Shown in pieces: positions 45,010 through 54,596 of a DNA stretch of 64,000 bases. The stretch comes from Hordeum vulgare subsp. vulgare (Eukaryota; Streptophyta; Magnoliopsida; Poales; Poaceae): positions 507,578,263 to 507,642,262 of the forward strand of contig NC_058524.1 of the NCBI RefSeq assembly GCF_904849725.1, read 5' to 3'. The notes below the pieces were generated by a model. The model was not told where the DNA came from. It did no database searches and saw nothing but the letters and a program-made list of their open reading frames with translations. The translations under genes and the position numbers were made by a program. How positions within the stretch are numbered: position 1 is the stretch's first letter; each line of letters starts with the position of its first letter.

Positions 45010-45874
45010 CATATTCTGTGTATTGCTTTTCGCACTGTGCACGGAGCCCATTATCTGCTGCAGCATATCCACCAAGGCAGTCAACGGATAATTGGTCGCC
45101 TATACAGATGTGAACATAACGCCTACGCGGGGTAAAATGGAAAATGTTGACCTACAACAAAACTATTTCACAAATTGAACTGTGCTTAAAAAAAATCACG
45201 TCACCTAACATTTTTGTGTGACGTCTTTGACTTAGTCGTCACATTACACTGTATGGCGCCTCACACTACCTCGTGTAGAGCCGTAGACCTAGTATGGTGT
45301 CTAAACCATAGACGTCACACAATACAGTGTGACGCCTAAGATAAAAACGTCACACAGTACAGTGTGACACCTGACTGTCGGGCGCCAAACAAAAAAATCA
45401 ACTAAGTGAAAAAAATTAAACACGGTACAGTTTGTAAAATACTTTTATCCATAGGTCATACTCGTTAATTTTGCCCCTAAGCGGCTCGGAAACAAAATGA
45501 ACCTGAGCAGAAGCCAAACTTACATAGAAACCCACACCGCAGAAATGTGCGCGCTGCCTGTCTATTCCCGAACGGGAAGGGAAACAAAGAACTGTTTTTG
45601 TTAGAACAGGTGAAGAAGAAACATTGCAAATCAGATACCACAGCGCACCACACGGCCAAAGGACACGGATGCGAAAGCTCGGAGAGATACAGAATGCACA
45701 CCACATCCGTTATTTTATTTGAATGCTTGGGAGCTGACTCGCCGCCATTGCTATTTCTTGACAAAGATTCGAGGACTCCACTACATAGCGGCGCTGCATC
45801 TCGGTCTTCCGATGCGGCGGCCAGCTAATGCATGTAAAAATTAGTGTGTCCCTCTAATCACATATTCACATTAC
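45010..45874. other. Unassigned DNA with a TGTGACGCC motif cluster
   Basis: At 45190-45385 the motif TGTGACG or CGTCACA occurs about nine times in both orientations, including CGTCACACAGTACAGTGTGA, which is nearly palindromic. The pattern resembles subterminal repeats of a DNA transposon, but no termini or target duplication could be found. From 45400 on I see nothing recognisable; the open frames at 45416-45828 on both strands lack any domain. Confidence 0.45.
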
Positions 45875-46578
45875 TTTAAATAGCTTGGACATGGAGAGGT
45901 AAATCTTTTTTTCTTTATCACGCATGCATGCAATGACGTATCAAGATTCCCTTTAACGTTAGAAATCAAAAAGTTTTATCTCTAAAACGATTAATTTGAT
46001 CGATGATCTGTTTTCACAATTGTCTTTGTCGCGATGAGATCTTCGAAACTAGATTCCATATTGACATGTTTTGACGACCTTTTTTTTTCATCCATATTTG
46101 CCACATTGTTACACTTACTTGTCATATTTGTAAACACTAAGTTGCTTGATAAAATATAACTAAAATGCCATGTTTTACAGTTGTCAGATTTATTATCTTA
46201 AGTTGTCATTCTTTACATGCAATTGTAAAACATGGTAATTTTGTTATATTTTATCAAACAAGTAAGTTTTACAAATATGACAAGTAAGTGCAACAGTTAT
46301 ATTTTATCATGCAAGTAAGTGTTTACAAATATGACAAGTAAGTGAAACAATGTGGCAAATATGAATGAAAAAAAAGTGTCAAAACATGTCAATATGGGAT
46401 CTAGTTTCGAAGATCTCATCGCGACAAAGACAACTGTGAAAACAGATCCTTGATCAAATTAACCGTTTTAGAGATAAGACTTTTTAAATTTCAAACATTG
46501 AAGGGAATCTAGCTGACATTATTACATGCATGCCTGGTAAAGAAAGAAGGTTTGTCGCTGCATGTCCAAACAATTTGA
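45875..46578. mobile_element. Fold-back (long inverted repeat) element, ~700 bp
   Basis: The left arm from TTTAAATAGCTTGGACATG and the right arm ending CATGTCCAAACAATTTGA are reverse complements with moderate divergence through matching blocks such as GTCGCGATGAGATCTTCGAA (46029) with its complement near 46413, and GCCATGTTTTACA (46168) with TGTAAAACATGG (46226). The right arm has an extra ~50-bp internal duplication (ATTTTATCA...CAAGTAAGT...ACAAATATGACAAGTAAGT twice). No coding frame. It ends about 300 bp past the stop codon of the host gene. The superfamily is not certain; no clean target duplication was found. Confidence 0.7.
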
Positions 46579-46882
46579 GCACTCTAGCACACTGATCGCA
46601 TGTGCTCGTGTGACTTTTGTGGTGATTAGTAAAAATACTGTAGCACGATAACGACACATGCAGAAGTACAATACATGCGAGACAGAGTGTCCATGCATTG
46701 CACCCGCCGCATGAAAAATTCGCTGTGCGGCGCTTCTAGTTAGATTTTCCCAAGATTCGAAAGCCAGGTTTTGTTAGGTTTATTAGACCTAATGATCTAT
46801 CCATCCATGATCCATCCACTAGGCTAAGGCGGGAAGCTCTGTGGAGCATCACGGAGCACCTACGGCCGCGGAAGACACCAAC
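46579..46882 (-). other. 3' flank of the DUF761 gene
   Basis: About 300 bp between the fold-back element and the stop codon, likely holding the 3' UTR (minus strand). No canonical AATAAA was identified with confidence. Confidence 0.35.
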
Positions 46883-47617
46883 CTACCGCGCCTCTGGCAC
46901 CACGGTCGCCCGGCGGCGGTGGAGCGTATTCCGGGAGCGCATAAATGAGTCCATGCGCTGCATCTTCAGTTGGTGGTGGAACTTGTTGATGAATTCGTCA
47001 GCGCGCGCATCCACCTCCCCACCGGCCTCCTTGATCTCCACCTCCGACGCCGGCTCCTCCGGTTCTGCCACCTGGGGGCGGCGGCGCTCCGCATCCCTCG
47101 TCGTCGCGGGCCTGTGCGCCTCCACCACCTCGGTGTCCACCCCGTCCACGAAGTGCGCGAACGCCGACTTGTCGCTCGCTGACTTGGGCAGCCACGTCGG
47201 CAGCCGCGGCAGCTCGGCCTCGACCGCTGTCTCTGACATGCCCCTCTCCATGTGCACGTGCTCTTCGTGCTCGTCCTCATTTGTAAACGCGTCGTGCTCA
47301 CCCTCATCCTCTGCCTCCATCTCGAGCGGCGGCGGTTGCTCGTTGGGGTGTCCCAGATCCAGTACTCCGGTCATCGGGGCCTCAGGGGCAGGAGCGCTGA
47401 AGTGGGGCCGGTCGATTGCAACTGAATCCACGCGGGACAGTCTCCTCCTCTCGCCGACAGGCCCGGCCGGAACCCCTTCTCCGCTCCCCGCCGAGGACGT
47501 GGCCATGGAGGTGACGAATATGGTGGCGATGACGAGGTTGAGCACGAGGAACAGCACCCATGGGGTGAACCACCCGTGCACGGTGCTCCACAGCGCATAC
47601 ATTGGCGCCGCCTGCAT
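46883..47617 (-). CDS. DUF4408/DUF761 domain protein (244 residues), host gene
   Basis: A single-exon frame from MQAAPMYALWSTVHGW to VVPEAR. Residues ~8-38 form an N-terminal hydrophobic helix (WFTPWVLFLVLNLVIATIFV), the DUF4408 type that anchors these plant proteins in a membrane. The middle is acidic and disordered. Residues ~203-226 (DARADEFINKFHHQLKMQRM) are the DUF761 signature. The family is plant-specific, includes cotton-fibre-expressed-like and stress-induced proteins, and has no known biochemical role. High GC and a pyrimidine-rich leader upstream (47640-47710, minus strand) fit a grass gene. There are no stops or frame shifts. A transposon (47712-48908) separates the start codon from the likely TATA box, so expression may be altered. 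This is the only clear, intact host gene in the window. Confidence 0.88.
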   Translation of the reverse strand: MQAAPMYALWSTVHGWFTPWVLFLVLNLVIATIFVTSMATSSAGSGEGVPAGPVGERRRLSRVDSVAIDRPHFSAPAPEAPMTGVLDLGHPNEQPPPLEMEAEDEGEHDAFTNEDEHEEHVHMERGMSETAVEAELPRLPTWLPKSASDKSAFAHFVDGVDTEVVEAHRPATTRDAERRRPQVAEPEEPASEVEIKEAGGEVDARADEFINKFHHQLKMQRMDSFMRSRNTLHRRRATVVPEAR

Positions 47618-47711
47618 TGCCCGCTTCCTTTTCTTCTTCGCCGAGTGGAGTTTGATTTGGCGTTAGGGGGAGAGAGGCGGAGGTGGGGAAGGGGAGATGG
47701 TTCGGGCCTAA

Positions 47712-48908
47712 GAGCATCTCCAACAAGCGCGCTTCGCGCCGCGTCTAAAAAACGAGTTTACCACGCGCTGATCGCCTGGTTTTACGCTTCGCGCAACGCT
47801 GGCTCCAACAACCGCGCTATAATGCAGCGCGCACGCGCTGCTCCAGCAGTGCCAAAAAATACAGCGCGCACAAATTTTTTTAATAAATAGATTGCATTTA
47901 AATAAAAAAGATACAAAGTTATTTTACATAGATAGCAACTAGATAGGTAGTTCGAAAACATAGATAGATAGTTCGATAAAAAAATACTAATCCTAGTCGC
48001 TCCAGTCATCTACACCACCATCGTCGTCGGTGTCGTCGGAGGTTGACAGCCAAATGTCAAACCATCGTTCATCTTCTTCAGTGAAGAAGGAACTCCCGCC
48101 TGCATTGACGAGGTCGGCCTGCGCACACGCCAAAGCCTTCCGACGACGTCTATCCAACCGCTCCTCGCGGCGCCGGCGCGTGTCCTCCTCGCGACGCCAT
48201 TCTCAGTACTCCTGTTCGTAGGCGACGTCTTTCGGGTGGCGCCGGCGCCACTCCGCCATGACCCGCTCGTCCTCCTGGGCGACGAGGAGGCGGCGCTGCA
48301 TCGCAGTGTGCTCCGCACGGTCTTGTGCGGAGTTAAGACGAGGCGGCGGGGCCAGGTCTAATGCCTGCTGGAGCGTGCGGACGTCGGGGAAGTTCATCTG
48401 CAGTCGCGGCCTGCCTAGGCGCCACGCCGCCGCGTCGAACGCGCGGGCGGCCTCGTGCGCCGTGTCGTACGTGCCGAGGCTCAGCCGGAGATCGCCGGAG
48501 CGTATCTCGGCGTAGAACCCGCCGTTGGGGCGCTGGCGAACGCCGCGGTAGCCCGACGCAGACCGGCGGCGCGGCGGCATGGTGGCTCGTCGGGGGCGGC
48601 GACGGCGCGAGAAGGGAGAGAGAGCGCGGCGCGAGAGGCAGGGAGAACGCGGCGGCGGCGCGAGCGGCAGAGGAAGAGAGAAGAGAGAACGCGGCGCGAG
48701 AGGCAGGGCAGCGCGCTGCCTTTTATGGCGCGCGCGGGACGCGGCGCCGCAAAAATGGCGCGCGGGCTGCCGCATTTTCGCGCGCGCGCTAGCGGTTCCC
48801 GCGTGCGCGGTTTTCCCGCCGCCGCTGGAGCGCGCATTTCCGTCCCGCGCGCGGTAAACTGACGTTTTTAGCGCGCGCGCGCTTTTTGCGCGCCTGTTGG
48901 AGATGCTC
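47712..48908 (-). mobile_element. PIF/Harbinger-like element carrying an AP2 gene (1197 bp)
   Basis: Inverted termini GAGCATCTCCAACA (47712) and TGTTGGAGATGCTC (48895-48908) are flanked by the 3-bp duplication TAA (47709-47711 and 48909-48911), as in PIF/Harbinger elements. Subterminal DNA is rich in GCGCGC on both sides. There is no transposase, but an AP2-domain gene fills the minus strand. It sits 94 bp upstream of the host start codon. AP2 genes inside elements of this kind recur in Triticeae genomes as far as I recall, so this may be a multicopy captured gene. Confidence 0.75.
47993..48580 (-). pseudogene. AP2/ERF-domain protein inside the Harbinger-like element, one stop
   Basis: The start at 48580 (MPPRRRSASGYRGVRQRPNG) is chosen over the upstream methionine at 48775 because the 65 extra residues are low-complexity and cover the terminal region. 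Residues ~10-65 are an AP2 domain: YRGVRQRPNGGFYAEIRSGD, then LSLGTYDTAHEAARAFDAAA and NFPD. The DNA-contacting Arg and Trp/Phe pattern is partly changed (Phe and Tyr in place of some typical residues). A basic region follows. TGA at 48203-48205 interrupts the frame after EQEY, but the same frame continues (EWRREEDTRRRREERLDRRR) to an acidic tail and TAG at 47993, 196 codons in all. AP2 proteins bind GCC-box or DRE DNA; this copy would be truncated but keeps its domain. Confidence 0.75.
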
Positions 48909-48911
48909 TAA

Positions 48912-48960
48912 GTGTGGGCGTCGCTATTTAAAGGTGGGGGGAGAAGCATACATACTGGAT
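48912..48960 (-). promoter_or_regulatory. Probable core promoter of the DUF761 gene, displaced by a transposon
   Basis: On the minus strand CTTTAAATAG (48933-48924) is a TATA-like box. With the Harbinger-like element and one TAA removed it would lie about 107-116 bases before the start codon, a normal distance, with a pyrimidine-rich leader in between. With the insertion it is about 1.3 kb away. Inference from spacing; no transcript evidence. Confidence 0.5.
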
Positions 48961-49750
48961 GGCCAGAATGTTTTTTCGTTTTATTTATTTATTTTTTGCT
49001 GAAATGAAAAGGAGGGTTTTATGAAAAGCATTGCAGTTTCTATCTCCATTACTGGGTACAGCTTTGTTCACTGGTCTCATGTTCATTGCCTATTTGATCC
49101 TTTATGAGCGGTGTATAGAATACAGATGCAAGGATATGTAGGTTGTCGGACAACGCCACACGTGGATGGTGACCCAGTAAACATGCTTTCGGTGCTTGGC
49201 TGGATGCTAAAAAGGGGCGCCGGTTGTAATGCGAGAGATACTTCAATGTGGAATTTATAGATTGATAAGCCTCACTCGTGTATACAGGTTGGCATTGCAT
49301 TAATTGATGAAACTGAACATATGCCAGACATTCATCGTGGAACACGTATGATACACGAGTGATTATGAACCATGTGGAAAGGGGGCTTAGTCAAGAAGGT
49401 TTCGTGCCGAAAGGACCTCTTTACGATGGTGCGACACGTGCACGCTGATCTGACAAGTGTTTTACAAGTGCCTATACATGTTCAAAGGGGGAGTGCAAGT
49501 TTTGATATTAGATATGCTTCTACGTGGATTTTGTGGATATACTTAGGATTGTTGGTTCGATATTTCATGATTGCAAGGAAGAATTGTACGCACATTGTTA
49601 TGTGGGATGGATGCTAAAAATTGTGACAAATTATCATTGTGAAATATATCTCATTACATGGGTAATATAAAATGTGAGGAAGTTAACGACCGTAGTCCAA
49701 AAGGGGCCGTAGAGAGAAACAAACCCACGCCTTAGTGTTGTTCTACATGC
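48961..49750. other. Upstream flank, nothing recognised
   Basis: About 790 bp with no supported coding frame or repeat. Continuous with 58012-58454 before retroelement B inserted. Confidence 0.4.
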
Positions 49751-49755
49751 GCATA
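49751..49755. repeat. Target duplication of retroelement B (left)
   Basis: GCATA directly precedes the 5' LTR and is repeated exactly at 58007-58011. Confidence 0.9.
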
Positions 49756-51196
49756 TGATACGTCTTCGTCGTATCTATTTTTCCAAACTATTTTGCCCTT
49801 GTTTTGGACTCTAATTTGCATGATTTGAATGGAATGAAACCGGACTAACGCTGTTTTCATCAGAATTGCCATGGTGTCGTTTTTGCGCAGAAATAAAATT
49901 TCTCAGAATGACCTGGAAATTTACGGGGATTTTTTGTGAAATATATAAAAAATACTGGCGCAAGAATCAACCGGAGGGGTGGAGCTGTGAGCCCACAAGC
50001 CCAACAGGCGCGGGCCCCCCTGGCCGTGCCTGGCAGGCTTGTGGGGCCACAAAGCTCCACCGCCTCCAATCTCAGCTCTATTTAGTCCCTTTCGTCCGGA
50101 AAGAAAATAAAGGAGAAGAGTTCATCGCGTTTTACGATACGGAGGCGCCGCCACCTCCTGTTCTTCCTCTGGAGGGCAGATCTCGAGTCCGTTCTCGGCT
50201 CCGGAGAGGGGAGATCGTCGCCATCGTCATCACCAACTTTCCGTCACCGCCAATTCCATGATGCTCTTCACCGTTCGTGAGTAATCTCATCATAGGCTTG
50301 CTGGACGGTGATGGGTTGGATGAGATCTATCATGTAATCGAGTTAGTTTTGACGGTGATTGATCCCTAGTATCCACTATGTTCTAAGATTGATGTTGCTA
50401 CTACTTTGCCATGCTTAATGCTTGTCACTAGGGCCCGAGTGCCATGATTTCAGATTTGATCCTATTATGTTGTCGCCAATATATGTGTGTTCTTAATCCT
50501 ATCTTGCAAGTTGTAGTCACCTACTATGTGTTATGACCCGGCAACCCCGGAGTGACAATAGCCGGAACCATTCCCAAAGATGACCATAGTATGAGGAGTT
50601 CATCTATTCACCAAGTGTTAATGGATTGGTCCGGTTCTTTATTAAAAGGAGAACCTTAATATCCCGTAGTTTCCATTAGGACCCCGCTGCCACGGGAGGG
50701 ATTGACAATAGATGGCATGCAAGTTCTTTTCCCTAAGCACATATGACTACATACGGAATACATGCCTACATTACATTGATGAACTGGAGCTAGTTACATA
50801 TCTCTCCATGTTATAAGTGTTGCATGATGAATAACATCCGACATAATTATCCATCACCGATCCAATGCCTACGAGTTTTTCCTACTGGTCCTTGCTACGT
50901 TACTTTGCTGCTACTATTGTCACTGCTGCTACTTTTACTCTGTTGCTACTGTTGTTACTCTGCTGCTACTGCTGTCACTCTGCTGCTACTGGTTACCGTT
51001 GCTACTGTTGCTATCGCACTACTCTGCTACTGATACTTGTCTGCAGATACTAAATCTGTCAGGTGTGGTTGAATTAACAACTCAACTGCTAATACTTGAG
51101 AATATTCTTTGGCTTCCCTTGTGTCGAATCAATAAATTTGGGTTGAATAATCTACCCTCGAAAACTGTTGCGATCCCCTATACTTCTGGGTTATCA
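49756..51196 (+). repeat. 5' LTR of retroelement B
   Basis: 1441 bp from TGATACGTCTTCGTCGTATC to GGGTTATCA. It contains a GCTACTG/TTGTTACT trinucleotide-like run (50890-51030) that makes spurious Leu-rich open frames. Confidence 0.9.
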
Positions 51197-51207
51197 AGAC
51201 TATTTTC

Positions 51208-51225
51208 TGGCGTCGTTGCCGGGGA
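51208..51225 (+). other. Primer-binding site of retroelement B
   Basis: TGGCGTCGTTGCCGGGGA, 11 bases after the LTR, differs at one base from the tRNA-Asp complement used by Athila-group elements. Confidence 0.85.
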
Positions 51226-51275
51226 GGCATAGCTATATTCTCTGAGTCACTTGGGATTTACATCTGCTGATCACT

Positions 51276-52996
51276 ATGAGGAATCCGAAAGATCCAAGAA
51301 CTAAAGTCTTGCCCTCAACTACGAGGACAGGTAAGGAACTGCCATCTAGCTCTGCACTTGATTCACCTTCAGTTATGAGTAAGTTTGCGACACCACCTCC
51401 TGCTAGAATTTTTGATGTGTCGCCTGTGCTTGATGATGCTACTTCTGTTGTCCATGATGCTTGTGATGACGCTATGCTTGATACTGCTTTGCCACTAGGT
51501 GCATTCCTTGATGCACAAATTGCTAGAGTTGCTGCTAGATGTGATGATACTTCTGAAACTGCTGAGATTATTGTAGTAGAACCTGCTATTTTGCGTGTTA
51601 GAACTAGCTCTCCTAGATATGAATTGCCTGATATGCCTGAGTGTTATGTTATGGAGGGAGAGATAGCTAAGGATTTTCTTGCGTGTAAGGATAGCTATGA
51701 TGTTGAGAATTTACTGCGCAAGTGGAAAGAAAAATCTTTGAACGCTAGTATGAAATACGACCCGAAGTTTGCTACTTCGCCTATATTTGTGACCGATAAG
51801 GATTATGAATTCTCTGTCGACCCTGAGTTAATCACTCTGGTCGAATCTGATCCTTTTCATGGTTATGAGTCTGAAACGGTTGTAGCCCATCTTACCAAAC
51901 TGCACGATATAGCCACCCTATTCATGAGTGAGGAAAAGATCCGCCACTACTATATCCTCAAGCTGTTTCCTTTCTCGCTAAAGGATGATGCTAAGACTTG
52001 GTTCACTTCTCTTGCTCCTGGTTGTGTGCGTAGCCCCCAGGATATGATCTACTACTTCTCTCAGAAATATTTCCCTGCCCATAAGAAGCAAGCTGCCTTG
52101 CAGGAAATATACAACTTTGTGAAGTTGAAGAAGAGAGTTTCCCACAAGCTTGGGGGAGGCTCGTCCAGCTACCGAATGCTTTGCCTCATCACCCTCTTGA
52201 GAAGAATGAAATACTTGATATCTTTTATAATGGACTTACCGATGCTTCTAAGGACCACCTAGATAGTTGTGCCGGTTGTGTTTTTAGGGAACGAACCGTA
52301 GAACAAGCTGAGATCCTATTGAATAATATCTTGTGCAACGAGAATGCTTGGACTATTCCCGAACCACCTCCTAAGCCAACTCCGAAGAAAAGAGGTATTC
52401 TATTCCTCAGTCCTGAAGATATTCAAGAAGCTAAGAAATCTATGAAAGAGAAAGGCATTAAATCTGAAGATGTCAAAAATCTACCACCTATCGAAGAGAT
52501 CCATGGTCTCGATAACCCGATACAGGTAGTAGAAGTAAATTCTCGTCGTAGGTTCGATGAGAGTGATATTCCTTTTGATAAACCTGCTAGCTTATGCCTG
52601 GATGAATTTGATAACTTTGTTGCCAAACAACAAAGTTTCAATGATTATGTTAGCAGACAATTGGAACAGAATGCTCGTATGCTTAGTCATTTAAGTGCTT
52701 GTGTGGACAGAAATGTTAATGATCTTAAGCTCCTCAGTAAACATGCCTCTATGGTTACTACTCAGGTAGAACAAGTACTTAAGGCTCAAAATGACTTGCC
52801 TAATGAGTTGAATGACAATTCTGTCAGAGTCGTCACTAGAGGCGGTAGAATGACCCAGGAACCTTTGTATACTGAGGGTCATCCTAAGAGAATTGAACAA
52901 GATTCTCAAGGAGTTAGCACTGATGCACCTAGTCATCCTAGAAAGAAGAAGAAAAATGATAGGTTTAGTTTAGTTTTCCCTGTTTTCTGCTTTTAG
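51276..52996 (+). pseudogene. Retroelement B gag, frameshifted and truncated
   Basis: It starts MRNPKDPRTKVLPSTTR. An acidic N-terminal third is followed by the Retrotrans_gag core (YYILKLFPFSLKDDAKTW, DMIYYFSQKYFPAHKKQ). One base is lost near 52125, so the frame continues from about 52181 (EKNEILDIFYNGLTDASKDH) through a coiled-coil-like segment (HASMVTTQVEQVLKAQND) to KKKKNDR. There it runs into DNA homologous to the spacer downstream of protease and stops at 52994-52996 after a short unrelated tail (FSLVFPVFCF). The protease half present in retroelement A is missing. The protein would assemble particles. Confidence 0.85.
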
Positions 52997-53571
52997 CGTC
53001 CCGTAGAAAAGTACCCCGAAAATAAAAGTTCTCCGAATGCCGTGAAAATCAAGTATGATTTTTTCTGGAATTTTTGAAAAATACTGAGACGAAGAGCTAG
53101 TCAGGGGCTGCACGAGTGGGCCACAAGCCCTGGAGCCGCGGGCACCCCCTAGCCGCGCCTACCAGGCTTGTGGGGCCCACGTGCACCCCCTCCACTCATT
53201 CTAGCTCCCATCTGCTTCTCCTACCTCCAGAAAAAATCGTTTCGCAGCTCAAACCTGTGTTCTTGCTCTTCTTGCTCGGATTTTCGATCTCCTTGTGCAA
53301 AGCGACATTCACCAAACTGTTTTGGGGAAATTGCTCCTTGGTAAGTGACTCCTCCATTGGTCCAATTAGTTTTTGCTCTAGTGCCTTATACTTCGCGTAT
53401 TTTTGCTGCCTTGGTGACCCTGTTCTTGAGCTTTGCATGCTAATATTAGCTGGTCCCAAGTAGTTTTGATGCGTAATACGGCCTCTAGGCACTTGCAGGA
53501 GTAGTTGCTACGAGTTTCGTTGGGCCTTGTTCACTTTTCCTTAGAGTCACTGAAAATTTTAGAAAAGGAAG
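52997..53571 (+). other. Non-coding spacer of retroelement B
   Basis: Collinear with about 32599-33170 (reverse) of retroelement A. No supported coding frame. Confidence 0.65.
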
Positions 53572-54596
53572 ATGTTCAGGAGAAACTATCATGGTGGTTC
53601 CTCAAGCAAGAGAGGTCCCCGTCTCGCAATTCGGGAGCCCGACCCTTAGCAACCAAGGAACGCACAGGTAGAACCATGTGAATGGCCTTCTGATGAATTC
53701 ATGATTGAGGCAGGTTTCAAAGACGAGTTTGGTACACTTGTTCACAACGTCGGACTCGAAGAATCCATCTTCGATAAATGTGAACAGTATGTTACTCTCA
53801 CTGCCTCTTTTGTTTGTAGATTTAAATTTTCAGCTCTCTGTGACACATCCGTACTGTTTGATCTCTATGACAAATCGTATACCATGGATTTAGAGGATTT
53901 CAATAGAATTTGCAAGATACCTATTTGGGGTAGTCTCAATGATCTTCCTAAATCTTTAATTAGAGATTTTTTTTCTCTGGTATAACTGTCGGAGAAACTA
54001 GAGATATTACACAGGCTACCATGGGGAGCATTCATTTTCCTGCCTTGCATTACTTTGCCCTCTTCATAGGCAGATGCATTAATGTCAAGATTGAGCATTG
54101 TCATCTCTACGCACCCGACCTTAGTATTCTTAAGAGCGCAGTAACAGGTGATAGAAGTTTCAACATGGGAGCTATAATAGCAAGGAGGCTGAATAATAAT
54201 GCTAACGAAGGGGATTTCTTTGGTGGGATCTATGCCACTCGCATAGCAAATTTTCTTGGAGTACCCATCCGCGAAGGAGATCCCCCGCTCCATACAGCTT
54301 TCCTTGATCGTGCCGCTTTGACACACTATTAGTTCCTTGAGAGGGATGATGAATCCCTCCTATACCGTTTAATATTTAACCAGCAGCGTGTTTTCCATAT
54401 TACCCTTCCTGCTCCTACCTTCTTTGACTTTCAGGTAAAACGGAGATATTACATAACCAGAGGAGAGGTAGAAGAGTATGAGAGGGAGGCAAAGGCTGCT
54501 CGTCTCCATGAGGCAGCTATTCAGGCAGTGGCTGCATCGCTCCAATATAACTCCCATTATGATTTTGGGTATCGCCCAGACCATCCTTGGGAGTAG
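53572..54596 (+). pseudogene. Athila-ORF-like gene of retroelement B, broken
   Basis: Start MFRRNYHGGSSSKRGPR at 53572, a TAG in place of a sense codon at about 53646, then WPSDEFMIEAGFKDEF and DLYDKSYTMDLEDFNRICKI, a frame shift in a T-run near 53970, IHFPALHYFALFIGRCINVK, a TAG after ALTHY at 54330-54332, and a tail ending RPDHPWE at 54596. The tail (VKRRYYITRGEVEEYEREAK) is absent from the right copy of retroelement A because of its early stop. Same family and position as 8496-9505 and 31750-32598. Function unknown. Confidence 0.75.

Noticed and set aside
45416..45828. Possible small genes on both strands (about 93-96 residues)
   Set aside because: No domain, no splice or promoter context, and the frames overlap antisense.
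46953..47666. 237-residue Ser/Ala-rich frame on the plus strand
   Set aside because: Antisense to the DUF761 gene; high GC keeps the frame open, and the minus frame has recognisable domains at both ends.
48258..48862. Several Arg/Ala-rich frames on both strands of the AP2 region
   Set aside because: GC-rich shadows of the AP2 gene and of the GCGC-rich element end.
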